The notes under the pieces: generated by a model
Told to the model about the DNA's origin: nothing
The model's database searches: none
What the model saw: only the letters and a program-made list of their open reading frames with translations
Source of the DNA: Aedes albopictus
Lineage: Eukaryota > Arthropoda > Insecta > Diptera > Culicidae
Direction: 5' to 3'
Length of the DNA stretch: 64,000 nucleotides
Assembly (NCBI RefSeq): GCF_035046485.1
Contig: NC_085136.1
Coordinates: 156,422,452-156,486,451, forward strand
Position numbers and translations under genes: made by a program
In this document: positions 49,217-60,250 of the stretch, in pieces
Position numbering within the stretch: the stretch's first letter is position 1
Layout of the letters: each line of letters starts with the position of its first letter

Positions 49217-50202
49217 TAGCGTGGTTCAAAAAATCGTTTTTGCTCCACACCGCTTATTCGATTCCAAACCAGATTATATGCCTTCTCCCAAAATTTGAGC
49301 TCATTTGGATGAAAATTGAGACTGCACAAGCCCTTCAAAGTTTGTATGAGAATTACTATGGGAAAACGATGTTTTTCATTCAATCCACCGTAGCATTACC
49401 CCAAGTGCCCCAGTGGGTTAGTTGACCCTTGGTAATCCTAGGCTACTTTATCAGCTACAACTTTGCCGAAGACCGCATTCAAATCGGACGCTTCATTAAT
49501 TAGGGTATTAGTTCCCTTATTAAGCATGTGGCTCCCATTTTCATCCTACGAAAAACAAAGGATTGAAGCGCTGTTTGTTTTGTTTCTTATTTTTGTATTT
49601 TTTGTTAGAAGTGAGCACCCATGAAAACAAAAAGAACGGAATCAATCGGTGCCGTAATCGCTTGTTCTCGAATAGGATGAATATGGGAGCGTGAGATTAC
49701 TGATGGCACACATACCCTAGTTACCGATTTTAATCCAGCATCGAAATCTTTGCTCATGATGGTTAAACTATTCGGTGGGCATCACTGCATTTTGCAGTGA
49801 AACATAGTAGCCATGATTTCAGTGTGCTATCTTTGGCGCCATGTGCAGCAATGTTGCCTGCTGGGAAGCTATAGGATCACTGTTAAAGTTTGCCCAGTTG
49901 GATGCAAATCGATAACTAATTAATGAGGCGTCCGATTTGAATGCGGTCTTCGGCAAAGTTATAGCTGATAAAGTAGCCTAGGATTACCAAGGGTCAACTA
50001 ACCCACTGAGGCACTTGGGGAAATGCTACGGTGGATTGAATGAAAAACATCGGTTTCCCATAGTAATTCCCATACAAACTTAGAAGGGCTTGTGCAGTCT
50101 CAATTTTCATCCAAATGAGCTCAAATTTTGGGAGAAGGCATATAATCTGGTTAGGAATCGAATAAGCGGTGTGGAGCAAAAACGATTTTTTGAACCACGC
50201 TA
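49217..50202. mobile_element. 986-bp foldback hAT-type element with perfect 8-bp target duplication
   Basis: Begins TAGCGTGGTTCAAAAAATCG and ends with the reverse complement. The inverted arms are about 290 bp each and nearly identical (49217-49505 against 49914-50202). ATGTACAC occurs at 49209-49216 and at 50203-50210, directly outside. TAGCG ends and an 8-bp duplication fit the hAT superfamily. Two mirrored frames in the arms (79 and 61 codons) are artefacts of the palindrome. No transposase. Confidence 0.88.
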
Positions 50203-50210
50203 ATGTACAC

Positions 50211-52185
50211 GTTCCGAGAACTCAAAGTTTAATAGGTCAATAACGGCGCCGGCCACGTCCTTACGGTCAACCGGGGAAGGGAAGGAATGTTAGTTGGACA
50301 ACCGTTGCCTAGAGATTGTATATACTACTGTGCCCTCCACAGTTGTCACGGGAAGGAGTTTTTGTTAGTTGGGAAGGATTGGTAGTAACATAAATCAGGA
50401 TTTACTTTGGTAAGCGTTGCAATCTCTGTAACCATGAGAATATACAAAACATATATTTACAGAATTGTGACAGTTTACAGTTTGGAGGAATGGTGAGACC
50501 TTGAAAATTCTTAATAGGAATTTAGAGAAAGTCTTATGGAACAAAAGATATCTTGCGTCATCTCGCAATTAAGAGGGCTGGTGTTAGTTGTTAGGGAAAA
50601 AAGAATGGAGAAAAAGTGGGGTGAAGGTAATAGAATATGTCAACATTTAAGTTCATTTAGGAATCACTTTTGATTACCAGGTAATGTCTTTCCAAGTTCG
50701 GAATTATCTTCCTAGATATAGAAAATCCCTAACAATCGGTTTCAGTTTGGAAACCGCTGCCAGCGTCAACCTCCATGCAACCGAATCTTAGCCCGGGGGT
50801 GCCCAACCATCGCCATCGAGAGGAATAACTGACAGGCCAGGTTAATGAAATTACTTAGCAAATTGGTGTAGTTTCCATATCGTTTCGTGGCGAGGACTGC
50901 GGTGTCCGCGACGACGGCGGCAGTGGTGGCGATCGTGTCAATTTGAATTATCTAAACACAGACGGGCTATATTTGGACGCTGAGGGGCGCTTGCGTTAGC
51001 TCGATTGGCATTCTTCGGGCGCGCATTGTGGTACCTACATAAATACACGATGACGACGGGGAAGCTCGTGCCTCATTGTAAACATCGGAGCAAGGTACTT
51101 AAGGCCGGAATGGCTCCGATAAGATTACCGCGCTGAACAAAGTGAACTATTCCAAAAATGTTGCCTTCAATCATCTTTCGGCCGCACACACGAGGAAGTA
51201 TTATCGGTTTCACCAATTTATGGCTGCCGTCGAGCAGCAGGGAAACTGTTTGTTGTCTTCCTGTCCGGCTCGCACCGTGGCCGCCGCCGTGGCTCTCAAA
51301 CAAGTGCGTCCAAATCCAGGAAACACGAAAGATGCTGAACCGAAAATCCGGAGCAAGTCTCGCTGGGGTCTTAATAGGGAGTTTTAATTTATGCAACCGA
51401 AAGCTTTCCACACGAACGTTAAAAATCTATGAACAAGTTTTTTTTAGAGAAATGTGCTCCAAAATGACTGCAGAGCGAGAGAAGCATCCAGGGGGGCTTC
51501 GCATTAATAGCATATGTTTCCGCTATAAATTTCATGCCCCAGGTTGTGTTGTGAACGCACTTGAGCAATAAGTGTATGCAGCAGCAGCAGCTTCCACGGA
51601 GAGTCAACGAGTGAGTGTGCTTTCTTTCCTCCTATGCGGTCGGTGTGCTGAAAAACTGCTGGTTTCTGCTGGTGGACAATCCTGCTCTCCATCCGGTTGT
51701 CGCCCTGGTTTCGATTTGATGGAAACGACAGCGGAGGAAAATGTGCGCAAAATAAGATCAGAATCTATACGTACCTTTGTAGCACAGGCTGCTACCGGTC
51801 GGTCAGCAGCAGCAGCAGCACGGACCGGTGCGGTGGTGAGGCGAATGATGGCTGCGCGCGGTAGGAGATTAAACGACAACGCGGCGTTGGGTGACCTAGT
51901 TCGGAGATTTTTTAGGTGAAGCTGTCTCGAATCTCGATCAGATCCGATTGGTTGGTGCTAGATGATTCCGTTTCACGGTCGGCGGTAGTTAGTAAAAATG
52001 TTTGAATGCGATAGCTGGTCTTGAATTTGTTCCGCTGTGCTGCTATGTAGGGATTACCGAGTGACATATTTAAGCGTGAGAGGTTCAATATTGACATCTC
52101 AAGGGGTGTCGATAATGGAATTGACCTGTCACGGCCGTTTATGACCTTCACTACATTTTTTGTGAATGTGAATTGAAGGGGTAAG
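50211..52185. other. Unique, GC-richer sequence, no gene assigned
   Basis: 50750-51920 has several overlapping frames on both strands (longest 137 codons) and CAGCAG/GCCGCC runs, but no recognisable domain. Could be regulatory or intronic DNA of an outlying gene. Confidence 0.4.
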
Positions 52186-52189
52186 AAGA

Positions 52190-53840
52190 GACATGCTTTC
52201 ATGACAGACACCAAATGCTTTCCGGGCGACATCCTTCAACGTGAAATACTCGCAGGCTATAAAGTCGCTGCGAGTCACAGCCGTATAAAGCAACCGGAAG
52301 GATCAGTGTCCTGTGCAAAGCAAATTTTGTCTTCGTCTGACAACTTCGGGACTTCAGCTAATTACGGAGTCCGTAGAAAGTCTCATTCAGATCTACAAGA
52401 CGTGTCTCTTCATGTATCGCAGATCCGTCGTAGCTCGGCGTTCACGAAAACCAGCTTGGTATTTACCAGCAGAAACTTAGTAATTGGAGTGCTCAAGCCT
52501 GTGTCCTTTTTTGAAATAGGACTCTGCAGACAGCAGTTTGTTTACCTTCTTCTCATATACTCAAAAGAACATGGTGACGCATTTAATGCAGCTGCTCACT
52601 ACCTATTTCCAAAGTTCAACTGATAGTTTGTCTTTTCCATCAGCCTTATTGTTGTTCAGCTTCTCGATAGATTTTTTACCTCATCGGGGCTCCACAGCTT
52701 CTCTATCGTCATTTATACTTTATCTGTTCGTCGACGCACTAACGTTTTCTTCATTTAATGAAGCTCTCTCTACCTAGCAGCTGCCATAGTGTCATCTGTC
52801 AGCAAACTATTGGTCATTGCACATGACGGGAGACGGCACTGGCTTTCTCCACACGCCATTGATATTTTCGTAAATTTTCCGCATATCATTTTGTTCCATA
52901 CTGTTATCCTACTTGGTAATGCCACTCTCTTCATACTGCTGCTTTTTTTGCGGTGAATTATTTCTCAGCTGCTCTCGCTTCCTGTTACCGCTCTCTATTC
53001 TGACGGGTACTAGGCACTAACATCCGGCTTCTGGAAACGTTCTTCCTATTCGTCACCTTTTGGAACTTCTCATAGACCCAACCGTTTCTGGGTCGTCGTT
53101 AAGCTGTACCTATCTCTTCCCGCGCTGCTGTACTCACTGCTCCGTGGATAGATTCTCACAGATTGCTAAGGTGTCGTCTACGTTGATTCTCCTCACTCGC
53201 TCATCCAGCTTCTGACGGAACTGATATGTCACATCTTCTGCTGAGATGCGCTGGATACTGAAATACAGAGTTCGCTACGGTTACTAACCATGCTCGAATC
53301 ATACTGATATCAAGATAGTGATCAGAGTCGATGATTGGTCCTCTGGAGTCCTCACGTCGATGACATCCGAGAAATGCCGGCCGCCCACTAGGACATGAAC
53401 TATTTTGTTGCAAGTATCGCTATTAGGTTGCATCCAGATGAAAAGCTGATGATCTTGATGGCCATCCGTCTAGCTGTAGTGGAAGCCACTAGTCTCCGAT
53501 GAAGGCTCTCCTTACTATCTATCAGACGGGGAAAGCCCTCTCTTCCGACCTGAGTGCTAGCGTCCCCGATAAAAATGTTCACGTCATGCTTTCGGCACGC
53601 TCCGTAAGTTTTATCGAAACATTCGTAAAACACATCCTCAGAAACGTTTCTTCCTTATTGCCGCCGCTATGGTAGATGTTGTATTTGAAGGAAGTGTTGG
53701 AAACGGGAGTCATTGTCTTGAATTCTGGTTCACCAGATCTAAGTCAACGCGCCTCCAGAATCGTGGCTACGCTTACTCTAAGAGTCTGCAGTTCATGAGC
53801 CAAAAGGCTCACTCATCTGAGTTCCTTTAAATTCATGACA
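52190..53840 (-). pseudogene. RTE-like non-LTR retrotransposon, endonuclease and start of RT, decayed
   Basis: Minus-strand translation in order: WNVMNLKELR, LLAHELQTLRVSVATILEAR and NTSFKYNIYHSGG (endonuclease N-terminus), DVFYECFDKTYGACRKHDVN then IFIGDASTQVGREGFPRLI (catalytic region), DSDHYLDISMIRA (the SDH motif region), and EKLNNNKADGKDKLSVELW (linker before the RT). Many stops and frameshifts. Same family as the broken copy at 40431-43720, but it preserves the complementary 5' half. Confidence 0.75.
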
Positions 53841-53844
53841 TTCC

Positions 53845-56610
53845 ATGTATACTGAACTTCCGATCATAGTCTTCCTCCCTATCATTGCCGGCTCGGTTGC
53901 CGAATGGTTCGTACATCTGCTATCTTACCGGGGTTGCACTATCTGCATCTATCGGGTGGGATTGCTCCCTTATGTTTATCTGACGCAAAAAAGCATTTCA
54001 TACTCTTCCGTCGAATACCAGAATAGACGCTGTTTGAGCCAGACTTCGTTGATGAACAGATGCTCGAAATGTATCACCTCAATCAAGCTCAAAAGGACTA
54101 GGCTGATGTCATGGAAACAAAGCATATAGTTCTTAGCGTGCGGTCGTTGGAATCACATTGACAAGAGGAAGCATGAGGTAGGAACTGGTAACAACCAGAA
54201 CTGCACTGGACGTCCTACGCGTACGCTACTATCAGGTTGCCGACTCATCATTTTACAGAGCTGATTTCGAAGAAAAACCTGCAACAAAAAGGTTTCAATA
54301 AATCTCAGCTCGTCTGTAGGTAGACATAATATCAATCAACAATTATTGAAATCTCTCCCAAATCTGGCACTAACTCGGAAAGCCCCTACTACTCTGGGTC
54401 AACGCGCTCGGTGTCGATTACACGATCACGTACTCCCGTGCCAGTCCCATTCAACCTGTGTCTCGCCGCAGCAACATCTCACGTGCCAGTAGTATCTCAC
54501 GCCAACCATGAATCACAAAGACCCAATTGCTCATAACTTAACCGAAAGCGCAAGCACAAGCCGAAGTAAAATTTTGAATTCAAATCGCACCCAGCACTCA
54601 CTCACGTGAGCAGCGCACCACCGCACCGCAATGTCAACCGATTATGATAGTGTGTTTATGGGCGAGAACGGGTGGCGGTGCGGCGGAGGCGGTGTCGAGG
54701 TGCATAAAGTGACATTCCACGAGGAAAGCCTAGGACTGCTGCTGCAGCCGCCGCCCGTTTCTTCGAGTCTTTTGTTGGCCTGGCTGTAGTAACGGCAGTC
54801 GGGGGCAATGTAATGGTTGGACGGTGGTACAGCGGAGTTTCGTGCTGTAAAGTCATTCCCTTTGTTCGGGCGTCTGTTTTTAGAAATTGGAGCACTTACT
54901 TCTCTGTTGTTCATTCGTTTGCCGTGTGGAAGGACCACATCTTCCCTACAACAACCATGCGGCCGCCCCATAGATAAGAAGCACTCGCATGCAGGTAGGA
55001 GCTTTTGCTCGCACTACTCCCACACTCACTCGTTGCATATTAGATTATACTCCTGGGTGGCGTAGTGCCATATTTATGATGTACTTACATCATAATTCTT
55101 GAGCTGATTTCTTTCAGTGCCTGGCTCGGCACTCCGGCTGGCGGCCATAAACGGATTGCTGCGAGACCAACTCGAGTCTCGTCGTCCTACGCTCGCCACC
55201 ACCGCACACCGGCTTGAGCTGGAGTCAGGATGCTACTCCTTCATATATTGGATGATGGTACTTTACTCGGCGCTGTACGTAAATCCCTAAAGAGTGTTGC
55301 AAGTTTATTTGCGCTTTCTCACAAATGGGCTTAGCCTAAGCACATACCAACACATGAATATGATAATTTTAACGTGTGGCTTTTCTTGAGCTGAGTCTCA
55401 CGTTGACGTTGCAACTCGGACAGAATACCAATATTGTTCTGGCACGTGAGACAAGTGTCCGAACAAAACACCAAGGGAAGACGTCTCGTGTTGAACATTT
55501 TCTGCTGGACCGCAAGGCATTGGCCAACGCTTTTGATTAACATTTCGTCCGACGCTCATCACCGGACAACCTTCACTTTAGCCCGGAGGGGAAAGCTACA
55601 GCTATATACACAGTATCATTTCCAGCGTCGTTAAAGCTCCAGCCAGGCACATCTACATTTTTCTGTTTCTTCAAATTCACATTTCCCTCTCGCTGCTTGT
55701 CTGTGCTGGACACTCCAAGGGGTCTGTTTTGTCATTTTATTTTGAGGACAGGAAGATTTAATTGTCAGCATCCGGAAATTAACTTGTTGACGCTTTTTGA
55801 AAAATTGCCTTTTAATATCTCGCGTCCGTGGCGCGTCATATCTTCGGCAAGCTTTGTCAACCATCGTCGTTGAACGTCGCTAACGACGACGACGACGAAG
55901 ACGCTGATGTTGATGACGATGATGATGGCAATGAGTGAAATATACGGAGCACCACCGCAAACGCAGCGCAGAGAATTCCCCGGTCCACAGGGTTCCCCGG
56001 GGCTACACAGACGAAATATCAACTTCAAAAGATTTTGTTACGCAGCCACAGCAGCAGCAAGCGCTGCTGCTTCGCCTCTATATACCTGTGTGGAGCCCCC
56101 GTGATACTTTCGTTTTGAAATTATCTCTCGTTTTTTGTCCCCCTATAGTAGCGGGTCCCAACGCAGTTCGAAGGTTCCAGTTTTCGGAATTTAAACGAAA
56201 CACCTGCCGATATTTTTTTTCGGACTGTACCTTTTCGTCATCAATCGGAATTGAGAATTGAAAGGCACCACCGACCGGGTAGCCACCGCAGTGAGGCCAG
56301 GCAAGGCAGGCTTTCGAAAGGTCACTCTCGGCGCGCTTGAGTGTGGTGTTCAATTTCTTGTTTAATAACATGAGCTCCCCTCTTTGCTTGATTTATCGGC
56401 CGGATAGGGCCAGGGCGACGCGACGGATGGAGGGAATATAAGAGTATTAATTTTTTGCGCAGCCTCCAGTACATAGCGGAGTCAAATGAACGCAACGAGA
56501 GGTGAAATGAGGCCGTGTGTCTCTGGAAAATGTGACCATGGGCGTATCGAGGGGGTTGTGTTAATTAATTCTACAACTAGGATGGATAACAACAGTCATT
56601 ATTGTGGAAA
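53845..56610. other. Unique, partly GC-rich sequence, no gene assigned
   Basis: 54600-56400 is GC-richer with dense short frames on both strands and CGACGA/CAGCAG runs. No recognisable domain, RNA or element end was found. 53845-54600 may include decayed retroelement sequence upstream of the RTE copy, but I could not confirm it. Confidence 0.4.
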
Positions 56611-56614
56611 CGGC

Positions 56615-57115
56615 AATCTCGCAAGAATTCCTTTTATGAGTTTAGCAAGAATTCTTTCAAAGATTTCCCCAAAGTATTCAATAAGAATAATTCCTTCCCA
56701 TATACTTCATAGAAATTTTCTCCACAATTACCTTCAGAGACACCTTAAGAAATTTATTCAGGAATTCTTTCAAGAATTATATTTTTTTCTCGGAATTTTT
56801 AAAGATATCAATTTTTTTTAGGATTTCCTGGAATCGTTTCAGCGAGAATTATCCCAGAAATTCTACCAGGTATCCCTTGAGAATGAATTCCACCCATATG
56901 TACCTTTGGAAGTTTCTCCAGAAATTCTTTTAGAAATTCCTCCAGATTTTTTTCTTGAGTTCTATTCTAAATTTTCGCGAAAAAAATCTCAAAAAAATAA
57001 TCTTGAAACTAGTCCACGGTTTTCTCAAGAATTTACGCCTGACTTTTCTTCAGCGAATCTTTAATAATATATATATGGATTGCTACAGAAGTTCGTGAAT
57101 GTAAGTATTCTTCAA
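56615..57115. repeat. Degenerate GGAATTCC-type minisatellite
   Basis: Units such as GCAAGAATTCCTTTTATGAG and CCAGAAATTCTTTTAGAAAT. Strongly decayed. Confidence 0.5.
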
Positions 57116-57136
57116 ACATTTTGGAGGGTATTCCTC

Positions 57137-57690
57137 CACACAGCAAAAAAATATGAAAGTTAAGCAACACGTAAATTGAATATTAACTGAAATTTGCAGC
57201 AAAAAAGTGTAAATCACCAACATTGAACGTCAGCCGAGCAGCCCGCTGCTGGTCGGACGGTTTGTTTACAGATTTTAAAGCATATTCGCTTTAAATTTAC
57301 AAGCATCTGCTATAAAGCATGCCAGCCACTCTCCGTCATCAGCTAAACGAACGGCTCCTCGCAGCTGTGGCGGTTTCCCCGTTGTCTCTCTCAGTACTCT
57401 CTGCAGCAGCCGGAGCATGTCGGGAATGCGTGCATTATGGTAGAAGCAGTTTGACTTTGACTGTCTGCTCTTCAACAAGCTGAGATAGCCGAGACAGCTC
57501 GGGCGTGCTATTCACACCCCAAGGATCTGAGTTCAATTCTCGCTCGGAGTTCAATTTTTCTTTATATTTTCTAACAGATATCTGCAATGTAATTTTAAGA
57601 TCACATAAAAATTTCCATCATATCTAACGGGGTCCTTTTGTTACATTCGATCCGTCATAATTTTACAGGTTTTTTTTTTCGAACTGTGTG
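57137..57690. mobile_element. Possible TIR element with internal tRNA-like module (B)
   Basis: CACACAGCAAAAAAA at the left and TTTTTTTTTTCGAACTGTGTG at the right share only a short inverted match (CACACAG plus the A/T tract). The core contains a tRNA-like segment at about 57479-57552. A clear target duplication is missing. Confidence 0.4.
57479..57552 (+). other. tRNA-like sequence inside element B
   Basis: TAGCCGAGACAG resembles an A box and GAGTTCAATTCTC a B box, at tRNA spacing. The acceptor stem does not pair, so not a functional tRNA gene. Confidence 0.45.
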
Positions 57691-57699
57691 AATAAACCC

Positions 57700-57965
57700 T
57701 AGGCAATCCCGATTGTAGGTGTACCTGCAGGAACTACTGGAGAGACCTGTGAGGGACTTCCAGAAGAATCTATCGCGACTTTTTTTGAGAAATTGTTGAA
57801 TGAGTGCCTGAGAGAGTTCCTGAAGGAACTTCTGAAGAAATTTCAACAATCATAGCTGAATAAACTCCTTGAAAAAAAATCTGGATTTCTAAAGGAAAAC
57901 CCTAGAGGAATTCTTTAGAAATTTGCAGAATTATCTCGGTAGAACTATTAGAGGAAATTCTGATA
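57700..57965. repeat. Degenerate minisatellite
   Basis: Loose GAGAGTTCCTGAAGGAACTT and CTAGAGGAATTCTTTAGAAA units. Confidence 0.45.
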
Positions 57966-57974
57966 ACATTCCTG

Positions 57975-58418
57975 CACACCTAGAAAAAATCATGTAATTT
58001 TAGGTGTCCTGAACCTGATATATACGAGCGTCTTCAAAGACACAAATTTAGAGGTCAAAACATGTAAATTTACGTCTCCTAGGACTTATTTTTTCTTAGC
58101 GTCTAGCAATCGCTAGAACCGATCTGATAAATAAAACATATAAAAGTAAAATAGTAATATGCCTGGGATTCGAACTCAGGATCTGCTGATTGTGAGCCAC
58201 AACTCTTACCTCTCGGCTATTTCACCGAGTTGGAAGGTGGCAGATGAATGTGATACTGATTCTACGTTTCTGGTGAAGTGGATTTGTTGACATCTAACGC
58301 AACCAACCAGGACTTACATGACGCGCGTAAAATTGAGTCCAATTTGTGATTCAGTCTTGAAAATGTTTACGTTCATTGATGTTTCTGTCCCGTGCAAATT
58401 TCAGAATTTTTAGGTGTG
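57975..58418. mobile_element. Probable TIR element with internal tRNA-like module (C)
   Basis: CACACCTAGAAAAAAT at the left and ATTTTTAGGTGTG at the right form the ends. The core contains a minus-strand tRNA-like segment. Direct sub-repeats (CATGTAATTTTAGGTGTCC and CATGTAAATTTACGTCTCC) lie near the left end. Confidence 0.5.
58158..58232 (-). other. tRNA-like sequence inside element C
   Basis: On the minus strand TAGCCGAGAGG fits the A box exactly, and GAGTTCGAATCCC fits the B box with a paired T stem (CCTG/CAGG). The anticodon and acceptor stems are broken. CAC falls at the anticodon position (Val-like), uncertain. Confidence 0.55.
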
Positions 58419-58734
58419 TATATAAAAATAAGTTTGAAGTCTCTTTGAGGCAACAAAACTCAAGAACGGATGAACCGATCAGCTTGACTCTTGCACGGTT
58501 CGGTTCGTATTCGTGTTGGCTGTGTTTATATGTACAAAAAGCTACGAAAATCAACTAGAAAATTAAGAAAATTGGTAAATTACTGATTTTCGTGAGCAGG
58601 GAAGGAAATCAACACGATCGAAATAAAACCAATCTAGAGTGCGGTGACGTTATGAGCTCAACAGTTGTCAAACCACCACAGCTTGGCAAGACAACGTTTG
58701 CCGGGACAGCTAGTTTTTAATAAAAAAAAATAAA

Positions 58735-60250
58735 GAGGTTTCTTGAAAAGTTTCCTCAGACATTCAGTCCTCCAGAGATAACCTTTGTCCAGAAATCCCA
58801 CAAGAAAAGTTGTATGATTTGCTTCTGGAAATCCCCAAAGGTATCAGTAAAAGTTTTGTTTTAAGAGAATCCTTCAGGTATTCTATCAAGTATACCTCCA
58901 GTATTTTTATTGCAATTTTTAGAAAAGCTTCTGTCAATTTTTGTATCAAAATAACTGGTCGGGTTTTAGTTTCCGTATGCCACAGTTGCGTTAGTGGATA
59001 ATCGATCGAAACGTATGAAAACTAAAACCTGACCAGTTACTTTGACGCTAAAATGGACACTTTCCTGCTTGAATCAGTGAAAGTAATAATAAAATAATCT
59101 CTGCAGGATTTCCAGGATGATTCCCTGGAGCATTTAATGGATACATTCCCACGGGATATTTCTTGAGAATTTCTAGAGCAGTTCCTGAATAAATTTCTGG
59201 TGAATTTCTTGATGATATACAAATTTCTGAAGGAGTCTGTGAAAGATTTTCTTTTGCATAAAGAAAGAAATGTCCTTCAATTGTAAAAAAGTATATTTAG
59301 AAAAAAAAATCAAAAGCGGAATTTTCGAAGGAACTCATGAAAATCATCACAAAAATTTCCAAATTTTAACAAATCCTAGTGAAATTTCTTGAAAAATTCT
59401 CGAGGCAATAGTTGAAGAAAACGCTGAAAATCCCTAGAAGTATTTCTGAAAAAAAATCGTTGGAGGAATTTCTGAAAGAAACCTTGATAGACTACGAAAC
59501 CAAATTCTTGTGGTTATTTTTGAAGCAATCTTTGGAGAAATTTAAGAAAAAATCCGTACAAGTTGGCTTAAAGGAGTTCTAGAATAAATTCCTTGTAAAA
59601 TGTCGTTAAGAATTTCCAGGAAAATTTCTAAAACAAGTCCTGGCACAACTTTGGAAAATTTTTTGAAGGAGCTGGTGGAATATTTTTCAAAGAAATCCTT
59701 GGTGCAATCTCCAGGAAAATTTCTCAAATAATCACTCACAGAACTTCGAAAACAATTTTTGAAATAGCTGGTGGATTTTTTTAAGAAATCCTTGGTGCAA
59801 TTTCTTGAGAAATGCCGAACTTTAAATTTTCCTATGAAACCCGTTGATGATTTCTTGAGCAAATTCTCGTACGAATTTTCGAAAGAATCCGTGGAGGATC
59901 TTCAGAGGAAGCCCTGCCAGAGGAAATCTTGTAGAAATTCATGGGAGATCCTCTATGAGAAACTCTGAAAGAAAATCCTGAGCAATTTCTCAGGGAATCC
60001 GAGGAAGATGTTCTGAAAAAAAAATCAAAAGGGATATGTGGAAGATTTTCTGAAAAGGATTTCTGGAGGATTTTCTAAAGAAATTAATGGATGAATTTCG
60101 AAAGGAATCAAAGGATGGAGTTCTTACACTAATTTCAGAAGAACATATTTGTTTAAATATGGAAGTTTGGATTTTTGTCGAAACCAAAATTTCTAGATTT
60201 TGCTCGAAATGAGAGATTTGCGATAACTTCAAAAATCTTGCGTACATCAG
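58735..60250. repeat. Degenerate GAAATTTCTGGAGG minisatellite
   Basis: Loose units on both strands (TTTCTGAAGGAGTCTGTGAA, CCAGGAAAATTTCT). It includes a near-perfect inverted pair at 58951-59040. Short frames are artefacts. Confidence 0.55.
58951..59040. repeat. 90-bp palindrome
   Basis: AACTGGTCGGGTTTTAGTTT and AAACTAAAACCTGACCAGTT, with paired inner bases (CGTATG, CGTATGA region). A compact hairpin, possibly a tiny MITE. Confidence 0.65.

Noticed and set aside
49186..50179. Two near-identical frames (79 and 61 codons) as a duplicated gene
   Set aside because: They are mirrored in the two arms of the foldback element and explained by its palindromic structure.
58158..58232. Functional tRNA gene (Val-like anticodon)
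   Set aside because: A and B boxes fit, but the acceptor and anticodon stems do not pair. It lies inside a TIR-bounded element.
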